Shown: positions 1-7,125 of the stretch, in pieces
Layout: the number at the start of each line of letters is the position of its first letter
How positions within the stretch are numbered: the first letter of the stretch is position 1
Assembly: GCF_009362815.1 (NCBI RefSeq)
Contig: NZ_WHNX01000009.1
Location: forward strand, 1-64,000
Direction: 5' to 3'
From: Alkalibaculum sporogenes
GTDB taxonomy: Bacteria; Bacillota; Clostridia; Eubacteriales; Alkalibacteraceae
Length of the DNA stretch: 64,000 nt
Notes under the pieces: model-generated
What the model was told of the DNA's origin: nothing
The model's database searches: none
Seen by the model: the letters and a program-made list of their open reading frames with translations, nothing else
Program-made: the position numbers and the translations under genes

Positions 1-1
1 C

Positions 2-79
2 AAATACTTTGAAGAATTAGGATTAATCGATTTATGTAAATATGAGGTTGGATTGTTGTCAAACTACTACGAAATGTAG
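2..79 (+). CDS. C-terminal end of a group II intron-encoded protein (partial)
   Basis: The first bases of the window are open in frame 2 and encode about 25 residues beginning KYFEELGLIDLCKYEVG before a TAG stop at 77-79. The rest of the gene lies outside the window. The short tail ends about 20 bases upstream of a group II intron domain V, the usual position for the end of an intron-encoded reverse transcriptase/maturase. The identification rests mainly on that position, because 25 residues are too few to show a domain. Confidence 0.5.
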   Translation, partial: KYFEELGLIDLCKYEVGLLSNYYEM

Positions 80-99
80 TGTTTGGAGAAAGTATTCAG

Positions 100-179
100 A
101 AGCCGGATACGGCAAACGTAAGTCCGGTTCTGTGAGAGCAAAGAAACAGGATTAATTACCCTGTTTCTAGCTACTCGAT
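100..179 (+). mobile_element. Group II intron 3' end: domains V and VI
   Basis: Domain V runs from about 100 to 131. It starts with the AGC triad, the arms AGCCGGA and TCCGGTT form the basal helix, TACG and CGTA form the distal helix around a GCAAA loop, and an AG bulge lies between them. Domain VI is the hairpin GAAACAGG (143-150) with CCTGTTTC (160-167), followed by an unpaired A near 169 as candidate branch point and a CTACTCGAT terminus. The intron 3' boundary is therefore placed at about 179. The distal domain V helix is a base or so shorter than usual, so activity is uncertain. The 5' part lies outside the window. Confidence 0.7.
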
Positions 180-315
180 CGGGCGACCATACGTGTTTGG
201 TAAGTTAGGAAGGTGTCCATAATTTAAAACCTCGTTCGCCTCTACGTTTTTGTGTAATTAGCGATTATCATTATAATACGAATTGATTAAAATGTGTATA
301 AAAGTTCCAATATGA

Positions 316-344
316 TTGACAAAAGGTTACAACGCGAGTATTAT
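316..344 (+). promoter_or_regulatory. Sigma-70 promoter of the GntR regulator
   Basis: TTGACA at 316-321 and TATTAT at 339-344 are separated by 17 bases. Transcription would start near 351, directly in front of the operator-like palindrome at 352-365. Bases 180-315, downstream of the intron, show no other feature. Confidence 0.75.
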
Positions 345-351
345 TGATTTA

Positions 352-365
352 TTGGTAGTACCGGT
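352..365. promoter_or_regulatory. FadR-family operator, probable autoregulatory site
   Basis: TTGGTAGTACCGGT is an imperfect palindrome of the TGGT-N3-ACCA type used by FadR-subfamily GntR regulators. It sits at the predicted start of transcription of the gene at 390. A better copy lies behind the promoter at 1110, and both sites are followed by the word CATACAAG. Autoregulation is inferred from this arrangement. Confidence 0.6.
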
Positions 366-389
366 CATACAAGAAGGGACGGGAAGATA

Positions 390-1091
390 ATGAATAATTT
401 TTTGTATGAGGATATTGTTGTTAACATTAAAGAAGAAATTGAATCTGGAAAGCTAATTCAAGGTGAGAAGCTCCCTTCTGAGAGGATGATGGTAGACAAA
501 TACGGTGTCAGTCGAAATGTCATTAGAGAAGCATTGAAAGTTTTAACTGAAAAAGGACTTATAGCAATCAGACCAGGAAAGGGAGCTTATGTTAATATTT
601 TAGATAACGAACAGGTCTTTAAAAAACTCGAGCTGGCAGTGTTAAGCAGTAAGTCAACTCTACTTGAAATACTTGAAGTAAGAGAAATTGTTGAAAAAGC
701 TATAGTGCAAAAGGCTGTTGAAAAAGCAAAGCCCAAAGATATAGCAAAACTGAAAGAATTGTATGACAGTATGCAATCACATTTGATATCCCATACAAAT
801 TTTGCCGCAGAGGATGCAAAATTTCATGAGGTGCTTGCAAGTTGTACTGGAAACAGCATGTTAAAAGTGCTAATCAAAACATTTTATACTTTAACTGATA
901 AAAAATTATTTTTAGTTAGCCAGCTTTATTCTAGGAAGTTAGAACAAGCTCAAGTTGAACACAAGGCTATAATTGAATCAATTGAAGAGCGAGACCCGCT
1001 AAGGGCTGTGCAGGCCATGACTAATCACATGAAATGTATCAAAGAGCAACTGGAAAATATAGAGGAGATAAGCCAAAGACAAAAAAAATAA
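390..1091 (+). CDS. GntR/FadR-family (FCD) transcriptional regulator
   Basis: This 233-residue protein is a metabolite-responsive DNA-binding repressor. Residues about 8-75 form a GntR winged helix, with the signature PSERMMVDKYGVSRNVIREA and the wing RPGKGAYV. Residues about 85-215 form the all-helical FCD effector domain, with histidines in FHEV, EHKA and NHMK in the positions that usually bind a metal and a carboxylate effector. FCD regulators typically sense an organic or amino acid substrate of the neighbouring pathway. Palindromes TGGT-N3-ACCA behind its own promoter (352) and behind the next promoter (1151) suggest it controls itself and the TRAP/aminotransferase cluster downstream. 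Confidence 0.9.
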   Translation: MNNFLYEDIVVNIKEEIESGKLIQGEKLPSERMMVDKYGVSRNVIREALKVLTEKGLIAIRPGKGAYVNILDNEQVFKKLELAVLSSKSTLLEILEVREIVEKAIVQKAVEKAKPKDIAKLKELYDSMQSHLISHTNFAAEDAKFHEVLASCTGNSMLKVLIKTFYTLTDKKLFLVSQLYSRKLEQAQVEHKAIIESIEERDPLRAVQAMTNHMKCIKEQLENIEEISQRQKK

Positions 1092-1109
1092 AATTTTTGA
1101 TTAAACTTC

Positions 1110-1138
1110 TTGACATAATGCAAATACGCTCATATAAT
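1110..1138 (+). promoter_or_regulatory. Consensus sigma-70 promoter ahead of the TRAP cluster
   Basis: TTGACA at 1110-1115 and TATAAT at 1133-1138 are separated by exactly 17 bases, a perfect consensus. Transcription would begin near 1145, six bases before the operator at 1151. A promoter this strong without an activator site fits control by a repressor. Confidence 0.85.
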
Positions 1139-1150
1139 AATAAACATAAA

Positions 1151-1171
1151 CTGGTTCTACCAGTACAACCA
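1151..1171. promoter_or_regulatory. FadR-family operator of the TRAP cluster
   Basis: CTGGTTCTACCAG (1151-1163) is a perfect palindrome with half-sites CTGGT and ACCAG around a 3-base centre, followed by a further ACCAG half-site at 1167-1171. It lies just downstream of the consensus promoter and matches the site in front of the GntR gene, which is its likely ligand. Confidence 0.7.
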
Positions 1172-1206
1172 GTCAAACATACAAGAAAATAATTGTAATA
1201 GCAAAG

Positions 1207-1244
1207 GCGCTATCTATTTTAAATTAAATAGAAGCGCTTTTTTT
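1207..1244 (+). terminator. Intrinsic terminator or attenuator between promoter and dctP
   Basis: GCGCT (1207-1211) and CTATTT (1214-1219) pair with AAATAG (1226-1231) and AGCGC (1233-1237), followed by seven T. A transcript from the promoter at 1110 meets this hairpin after about 60 bases, more than 300 bases before dctP. It may attenuate the operon, end a short leader RNA, or belong to the repeat that follows, because a GCGCT hairpin also precedes the second copy of that repeat. Confidence 0.65.
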
Positions 1245-1432
1245 ATTATCGCGAAGACAATGAGCCAAGCGTCTGCAAGCAGACGCGAAACGACGATGAA
1301 AAGCAAGAGAAACAGGCGAAGCATGTTTAACTGGCTTAGAAGAGGAGTAAATGTCTGCTGGCAGACATTTGGCGACTGGCCGCGTAGAAAGAAACACGCG
1401 AAGGGTGTTGCTTGGAAGTTTCTAAGCTAGCA
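1245..1432 (+). repeat. Dispersed structured repeat, copy A
   Basis: This block in the 1092-1552 intergenic region shares its left end (ATTATCGCGAAGACAATG), a GGCGACTG-CCGCGTAGA block and a GTTTCT end with the inverted repeat cluster at 30533-30984. It folds into hairpins: GCGTCTGC/GCAGACGC (1269-1286) and AAATGTCTGC/GCAGACATTT (1349-1370). GCTTAGAA near 1334 can pair with TTCTAAGC near 1420 as an outer stem. No ORF of note is present. The element is oriented like dctP, which begins 120 bases later. Whether it acts as RNA or as a passive mobile repeat cannot be told. Confidence 0.75.
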
Positions 1433-1552
1433 TACGGCAAATATTGAAGGGGGAATTGTAAAAAAGATAAGAGAAGTAATTAACAACAGAAAAGTTATTA
1501 CTTATATAAAATATGAACAAATGAAATTAGTAAAAAAAAGGAGGATAATTAA

Positions 1553-2584
1553 ATGAAAAGATTAGTAATGATATTGCTGATGGGAGTTATGGTGTTAACG
1601 ACAGTTTTAACGGGGTGTAGTAGTAGTGAGGGATCGAGTTCTACTACAAATGGTTCTGATGGGGAAGAAGTATATACGATAAGGGTAGCTTATGTCGTAG
1701 CGGAAACTCATGCTTCACATATAGTGCTACAAGATATATTTAAAAAAGAACTTGAAGCTACGGGTAAATTTAATGTTGAGCTCTATCCTAACGGACAGCT
1801 TGGAGGAGATCGTCAGGCTATTGAAGCTGTAGGACTAGGTAGTCTAGAAATGACAATGGCAGGAGAAGCTTCAATCTCAGGTTTCGTTCCTGAGTTTGAG
1901 CTTGTAGGATTACCGTATATTTTTAATTCATTGGATGCGGCTCATGATGCACTTGATGGTGATTTTGGCAAAAATCTCGACGAACTTTTAGAAGCACAGA
2001 ATATGTATAATTTGGGTTGGGGAGATGTTGGTTTTAGAAACATAACAAATAGTACAAAAGAGATAAAATCTCCAAGTGATATGAAAGGCATCAAAATAAG
2101 AACAATGGAAACACCTACACATTTGACATATTTTAGTGCATTGGGTGCAAATCCTACACCGATGGCTTTTAACGAACTTTTTACAGCATTGCAACAAGGG
2201 ACAGTTGATGCACAGGAAAATCCAAGTGCGCTTATATATAATTCAAAATTTTATGAAGTGCAAAGCTTTATGACAGTAAGTGAACATGTCTTTACGGCAG
2301 CTCCTATACTAATCAGTAAGGATTTCATGGACAATCTTCCTCAAGATCTTCAGGATAAAGTAAGTGAAGTTGCTGAAAAAACAAAAAAAGCTCAAAGAGA
2401 GTTGTTACTACAACAAAATACGGACTTTGAATTAGAAATAGCAAACGAAGGTGTCAAAGTGACCAAATTAAGTGATGAAGAAAAAGAAAAATTTAAAAAA
2501 GTTGCAATTGAACAAGTATATCCAGGAGTTGTTGAGCAGTATGGAGAGGAACTGATACAACTGGCACAAAAATATAATGAGTAG
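1553..2584 (+). CDS. dctP: TRAP transporter solute-binding protein, DctP family
   Basis: This 343-residue extracytoplasmic receptor delivers a carboxylate-type solute to the membrane subunits encoded next. Residues 1-21 are a lipoprotein signal with lipobox LTGC, so it should be anchored to the outer face of the membrane through Cys22. The mature part shows DctP-family features, including a conserved ligand-contact Arg in GIKIRTMETPTH and the late segment TVDAQENP. The RBS is AAAGGAGG. The substrate is unknown; the downstream enzymes suggest an amino acid, an N-acyl amine or a related anion. A hairpin behind the gene may keep its mRNA level above that of the permease genes. Confidence 0.93.
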   Translation: MKRLVMILLMGVMVLTTVLTGCSSSEGSSSTTNGSDGEEVYTIRVAYVVAETHASHIVLQDIFKKELEATGKFNVELYPNGQLGGDRQAIEAVGLGSLEMTMAGEASISGFVPEFELVGLPYIFNSLDAAHDALDGDFGKNLDELLEAQNMYNLGWGDVGFRNITNSTKEIKSPSDMKGIKIRTMETPTHLTYFSALGANPTPMAFNELFTALQQGTVDAQENPSALIYNSKFYEVQSFMTVSEHVFTAAPILISKDFMDNLPQDLQDKVSEVAEKTKKAQRELLLQQNTDFELEIANEGVKVTKLSDEEKEKFKKVAIEQVYPGVVEQYGEELIQLAQKYNE

Positions 2585-2621
2585 TTGATGATTTGATAAG
2601 GGTTGAGTTTAAAAAACTTGG

Positions 2622-2638
2622 CCCTCTTGGAAAGAGGG
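2622..2638 (+). promoter_or_regulatory. Hairpin covering the dctQ ribosome binding site
   Basis: CCCTCTT (2622-2628), loop GGA and AAGAGGG (2632-2638) form a perfect 7-bp stem in the dctP-dctQ gap. The 3' arm contains the Shine-Dalgarno sequence for the ATG at 2645. The hairpin could lower dctQ translation or protect the dctP 3' end, giving an excess of binding protein over permease. Confidence 0.6.
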
Positions 2639-2644
2639 AGATCC

Positions 2645-3130
2645 ATGAAAATACTAAAGTTTATAGATAAGGAATTTGAAGAAATTGTTTTGATAGGTAT
2701 ATTTTCTATTATGGTTGTTCTAGTATTTCTACAAGTTGTTATGAGGTACGTTTTCCAATCATCTTTGTCTTGGAGTGAAGAGCTAGCCAGATATATGTTT
2801 TTGTGGATAATTTGGTTGGGAGCATCATATGCAACTAAGAAAAATGCTCATATAAGTTTGGATTTTGTAACAAGTCGTCTTTCGCTAAAATTACAAAAGA
2901 CCGTATGGATCATTAAAATGGCAATATGGATAGCATTTACGATTTTCCTGGCTTATATATCATTTAGGTTGACTTATATGATATTTGAAAGAGGACAAAT
3001 GTCACCTGCTTTAAAGATACCTATGGGATATGCTTATGCATCTATACCTGTTGGAGTTACAATGATGCTTTTTAGAATAATACAAAACTTTATAACAGAG
3101 ATTAAGGAAAGGAGGAAAAACCATGAGTAG
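2645..3130 (+). CDS. dctQ: TRAP transporter small permease, DctQ family
   Basis: This 161-residue protein has four predicted membrane segments (about residues 15-37, 50-68, 86-106 and 127-146) and the DctQ-like stretch SWSEELARYMFLWIIWLG. It forms the membrane complex with the large permease. The ATG at 2645 is chosen because the GAGGGAG ribosome binding site lies directly before it; an in-frame TTG at 2603 would add 14 residues but lacks an RBS. The gene overlaps dctM by 8 bases, which implies translational coupling. Confidence 0.9.
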   Translation: MKILKFIDKEFEEIVLIGIFSIMVVLVFLQVVMRYVFQSSLSWSEELARYMFLWIIWLGASYATKKNAHISLDFVTSRLSLKLQKTVWIIKMAIWIAFTIFLAYISFRLTYMIFERGQMSPALKIPMGYAYASIPVGVTMMLFRIIQNFITEIKERRKNHE

Positions 3131-4412
3131 CGGAGTGGTACTAATATTTATTATTTTAGCTATTTGTATGTTTATCGGAGTGCCTATAGGTGTTTCATTA
3201 GGCGTAGCTACCGCCGTTACAATGGTGTTAACGACAAATTTAAATGTTTTATCTATTGCGCAAAATTGTTTTGGAGGGTTGGATTCCTTTCCGCTTATGG
3301 CAATACCATTTTTTATACTTGCAGGAAATCTTATGAAGTATGGAGGGATTTCAAAAAGACTGTTGGAATTCTCAAACAGTGTTGTAGGATCCATTAAAGG
3401 TGGATTGGGAATGGTTTCTATATTGTCTTCCATGTTCTTTGCAGCAATCTCTGGATCTGCTCCGGCAACAGTAACGGCAATAGGGTCAATAACTATACCA
3501 GAGATGAAGGAAAAACAATACGATGAGGGTTATGCAACGGCTTTAATTGCAGCGTCAGGAACTATAGGTATTATTATACCTCCAAGTATTCCATTTGTAA
3601 TCTACGGTGTAATAAGTGGTGCATCCATTGGTGGTCTTTTTATGGCTGGTGTTATACCAGGTTTGTTGATAGGTGTAGGTTTGATGGTAGTAAATTATTT
3701 TGTTTCCAAGAAAAACAATTATGGTGGGAATACTGAAGTGTTTTCTTTTAAAAGAGTGCTTATAAAACTTAAGGAAGCTGCTTTTGCATTACTTTGCCCC
3801 GTTATAATTCTTGGAGGAATATACGGTGGTATATTCACACCTACAGAGTCAGCTGTTGTAGGCATAGTATACTCGATTTTAGTAGGTGCGTTTATTTATA
3901 AGGAACTTAGACTAAAAGATATTTATCAAGCCATGAAGGAAACAGTGCTAATAAATGGATCTACTACTTTCATGATAGGACTATCTCTGGCTTTTGCCAG
4001 TTATTTGACTATGGCTCAGGTGCCGGTCAAAATCGCGAACGCTATTTTGGGTATTTCTGATCAACCGGTTGTGATTTACGCTCTTATAATATTACTTTTA
4101 TTGGTAGTTGGATGTTTTATCGACAATATTTCATCTTGTGTAATACTTACGCCAATTCTTTTGCCTATAGTAACAAACTTAGGAATGGATGTAATACAGT
4201 TTGGTGTGGTGATGACAGTTGCCCTTGCTATTGGATTTATTACTCCTCCATACGGAGCTAACTTATTTTTCGCATCGGCGATTTCAAATGTATCGGTGGA
4301 AGTTATAAGCCGTAAGATAGGATTGTTCATATTTGTAATGTTAATTATACTTTTTGCCATAACTTATATACCAAGTATTTCTATGTGGTTACCGGGTCTG
4401 TTGATAAACTAA
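3123..4412 (+). CDS. dctM: TRAP transporter large permease, DctM family
   Basis: This 429-residue protein with about 12 hydrophobic segments is the channel-forming subunit of the sodium- or proton-driven TRAP importer. The family hallmarks are present: the discontinuous-helix regions FFAAISGSAPATVTAIGSI and IIIPPSIPFVIYG, the PTESAVVG motif, and a C-terminal AIGFITPPYGANLFF segment. The start codon overlaps dctQ and has an AAGGAGG site. The next gene follows after 69 bases with no terminator, so transport and catabolic genes are probably one transcript. Confidence 0.93.
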   Translation: MSSGVVLIFIILAICMFIGVPIGVSLGVATAVTMVLTTNLNVLSIAQNCFGGLDSFPLMAIPFFILAGNLMKYGGISKRLLEFSNSVVGSIKGGLGMVSILSSMFFAAISGSAPATVTAIGSITIPEMKEKQYDEGYATALIAASGTIGIIIPPSIPFVIYGVISGASIGGLFMAGVIPGLLIGVGLMVVNYFVSKKNNYGGNTEVFSFKRVLIKLKEAAFALLCPVIILGGIYGGIFTPTESAVVGIVYSILVGAFIYKELRLKDIYQAMKETVLINGSTTFMIGLSLAFASYLTMAQVPVKIANAILGISDQPVVIYALIILLLLVVGCFIDNISSCVILTPILLPIVTNLGMDVIQFGVVMTVALAIGFITPPYGANLFFASAISNVSVEVISRKIGLFIFVMLIILFAITYIPSISMWLPGLLIN

Positions 4413-4481
4413 TATTTATAAGATATAGGCTAAAAAAATATATGACATATAAAACGACTAAATTAATAGAGGAGAATTGAC

Positions 4482-5831
4482 ATGATTAATAGAGAAAAAT
4501 TAAAAATAAAGTTTGAAGAGGAAATGAAGATGTTTGACAGTCTTCATCCAGCGTCTAAAAAAATGTTTGATAAAGCAAAAGAAAGTCTTCTTCAGGGAGT
4601 TCCACTTAATTGGATGGTACGGTGGATGGGAGAGTTTCCAATTTTTGTTGAAAAAGCTGAAGGTGCACATTTTACAGATGTGGACGGTATTGAATATGTA
4701 GACTTTTGTCTAGGTGACACAGGATCTCTAGTAGGGCATGGACCCAAAGCAGCTAAAGATGCTATCTTAAATCAATTTGAAAAAGGTGCCTCATTTATGC
4801 TTCCAACTGAAGATGCTATTTGGGTTGGAGCTGAGCTTAAAAGAAGATTTAAAATGAAATTTTGGCAGTTTTCTACTAGTGCAACTGATGCAAATCGTTT
4901 TGCATTAAGATTGGCTAGACGTGTAACAGGTAGAAGTAAAGTTTTAGTATTCAACTGGTGTTATCACGGAACAGTAGATGAGAGCATAGCATCACTGAAT
5001 CCAGATGGAAGTGTGTCACCAAGAAAAGGAAATATTGGTTTTCCTGTGGATCCGTCTATAACTACAAAAGTTGTCGAGTGGAACGATCCAAAGGCACTAG
5101 AAGAAGCACTAAAAGATGAAGATGTTGCTGCGGTTTTATGTGAGCCAGTAATGACAAACGTAGGAGTTGTTCTTCCTGATCCAGGATTTCACGACATTTT
5201 AAGAAAACTTACAAAAAAACACGGCACTGTATTAATAATCGATGAGACTCATACAATGTGTGCAAGTATTGGTGGATTTACATATCTTGATGATCTGGAG
5301 CCTGATGTAGTAACACTTGGAAAATTTGTTGCTTCAGGCATACCTGCAGGTGCATATGGAATGAGTGAAGAGTTCGGCAAAAGAGCAGTGATTGAAATAG
5401 AATCAGAATTTGGCGTTGCAAAAGGGATTGGAGGCACACTTGCGGCGAATGCACTTACAATGGCTGCCATTCGTGCCACACTTGGAGAAATATTAACTGA
5501 AGAATTCTATGTAAGAAATATGGCACTGGCAGAAAAATTTAATAAAGGAGTGCAATCTGTCATAGATGAATTTGAACTTCCATGGAGCACTACTCAGTTA
5601 GGGTGTAGGACAGAGTATGTATTTTCTAAAACACCTACTAGAACGGGTACTGAGGCCATAGAGGCAAAAGATAACGATTTGGATTGGTATCTTCACTTAG
5701 CCTGTTTAAACCGAGGCGTAATAATGACGCCTTTTCATAATATGGCACTTATGACAACAGCTACTACACAAGAGGATGTTGATAAACACACACATGTACT
5801 AAGAGAAGTTGTTAAAAGTATTGTAGATTGA
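4482..5831 (+). CDS. Class III aminotransferase, glutamate-1-semialdehyde aminomutase-like
   Basis: This is a 449-residue PLP enzyme. Lys281 in VTLGKFVASGIPAG is the expected Schiff-base lysine and Asp254 in LIIDETHT the pyridine-nitrogen partner. STSATDANRFALR is the phosphate-binding region. The fold resembles glutamate-1-semialdehyde aminomutase, but no haem genes are nearby and a dehydrogenase and transporter are, so a catabolic transaminase or aminomutase acting on the imported compound is likelier. It precedes a second class III enzyme by 16 bases; one of the two may process the substrate and the other recycle the amino group. Confidence 0.88.
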   Translation: MINREKLKIKFEEEMKMFDSLHPASKKMFDKAKESLLQGVPLNWMVRWMGEFPIFVEKAEGAHFTDVDGIEYVDFCLGDTGSLVGHGPKAAKDAILNQFEKGASFMLPTEDAIWVGAELKRRFKMKFWQFSTSATDANRFALRLARRVTGRSKVLVFNWCYHGTVDESIASLNPDGSVSPRKGNIGFPVDPSITTKVVEWNDPKALEEALKDEDVAAVLCEPVMTNVGVVLPDPGFHDILRKLTKKHGTVLIIDETHTMCASIGGFTYLDDLEPDVVTLGKFVASGIPAGAYGMSEEFGKRAVIEIESEFGVAKGIGGTLAANALTMAAIRATLGEILTEEFYVRNMALAEKFNKGVQSVIDEFELPWSTTQLGCRTEYVFSKTPTRTGTEAIEAKDNDLDWYLHLACLNRGVIMTPFHNMALMTTATTQEDVDKHTHVLREVVKSIVD

Positions 5832-5847
5832 ATAGGAGGACGTAATA

Positions 5848-7113
5848 ATGAAATACGATGATTATAGCCAATATTTAAGTCCCGTTCTTGTAAAGGCGAC
5901 GAATCTGGTGGCTAAAGAGGCCTATGGATGTTATATTACAACCGTTGAAGGGGAAAAATACCTGGATTTTGTTCAGGGAATTGCTGTAAATGCGTTAGGA
6001 CATTCACACCCTAAGATAGTAGATGCGGTAAAAAAACAGGTTGAAAAACTTACTACTGCATCGTTTAACCTAGTTAATTACGAACCAACATTGAAGTTTT
6101 CAAAAAGGTTGGCTTCGCTTACTCCGGGGGATTTAAAAGTTTCGTTTTTTAGCAACGGAGGAGCAGAGGCGATAGACGGTGCGATTAAACTTGCACGTGT
6201 TGCAACAGGGAGACAGGGAATCATAGCATTCAAAGGTTCTTTTCATGGTCGAACCATTGGTGCTTCCTCAGTAACAGGATCAAGTGCAAAGTATAAAAAA
6301 GGCTATGATCCTTTGATGCCTGGTGTTAACTTTACATCTTATCCATACTGTTTTAGATGTGAATACAACAAAAAAAATGATGACTGTGAATTGGAATGCA
6401 CAAAAGAACTAGATGACATATTTAATTACATAATATCTCCGGATCAGGTGGCAGCCATAATAATGGAGCCGATACAAGGAGAAGGAGGATACATAGTACC
6501 ACCTAAAAATTTCGTTTTAAAAATAAGAGAAATTTGCAATGAATATGGTATTTTATTGATCTTTGACGAAATACAAAGTGGGTACGGTAGAACTGGTAAA
6601 TTCTTTGCTTCTGAGCACTTTGATATTGTGCCTGATATCATGACTCTTGGCAAGGCAATAGGTGGAGGATTTCCCATGTCAGCAATAATAAGTACAAAAT
6701 GCCTTATGGACAAATGGCCGGTGGGAACACACGGAACTACATTTGGAGGTCATCCTGTAATTGCAGCAGCTGCAAATGCGGTGCTAGATGCATTTGAAGA
6801 GGAGAACATTATAAAAAATTGTAATGAAATTGGAAGCTATCTCAAAGACAAGCTTTATGAATTTAAATCCAAGTACGATGTAATAGGAGATGTTCGTGGT
6901 CTTGGTCTTATGATAGGTATAGAGTTCGTTTGTAAGGACGGTAGAGCAAATGCCAAGGCGAGGGATGAAATAATTAAATATTGCATTGACAAGAAACTCT
7001 TAATGCTTGGTTGCGGAAAGAGCACATTAAGATTTTGTACACCTCTTAATGTATCAAAAGAAGATGTAGATAAAAGCTTGGAAATAATTGAAATGGGATT
7101 AAAGACACTGTGA
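5848..7113 (+). CDS. Class III aminotransferase, GabT-like, with Cys-rich insert
   Basis: This 421-residue PLP enzyme of the 4-aminobutyrate/omega-amino acid group converts a terminal amine to an aldehyde with 2-oxoglutarate or pyruvate as acceptor. Lys269 in MTLGKAIGGGFP is the PLP lysine, Asp240 its partner, and SNGGAEAIDGAIKLAR the cofactor phosphate region. A Cys-rich insert contains Cys168, Cys171, Cys180 and Cys184 (CxxC-x8-CxxxC), which could hold a structural metal. The next gene, an iron alcohol dehydrogenase 12 bases away, could reduce the aldehyde product. GABA, beta-alanine and taurine-type substrates are all possible. Confidence 0.9.
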   Translation: MKYDDYSQYLSPVLVKATNLVAKEAYGCYITTVEGEKYLDFVQGIAVNALGHSHPKIVDAVKKQVEKLTTASFNLVNYEPTLKFSKRLASLTPGDLKVSFFSNGGAEAIDGAIKLARVATGRQGIIAFKGSFHGRTIGASSVTGSSAKYKKGYDPLMPGVNFTSYPYCFRCEYNKKNDDCELECTKELDDIFNYIISPDQVAAIIMEPIQGEGGYIVPPKNFVLKIREICNEYGILLIFDEIQSGYGRTGKFFASEHFDIVPDIMTLGKAIGGGFPMSAIISTKCLMDKWPVGTHGTTFGGHPVIAAAANAVLDAFEEENIIKNCNEIGSYLKDKLYEFKSKYDVIGDVRGLGLMIGIEFVCKDGRANAKARDEIIKYCIDKKLLMLGCGKSTLRFCTPLNVSKEDVDKSLEIIEMGLKTL

Positions 7114-7125
7114 GGAGATCGCAAA

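Noticed and set aside
4482-5831. HemL for haem synthesis
   Set aside because: No other haem genes are present and the gene lies in a catabolic operon with transporter and dehydrogenase.
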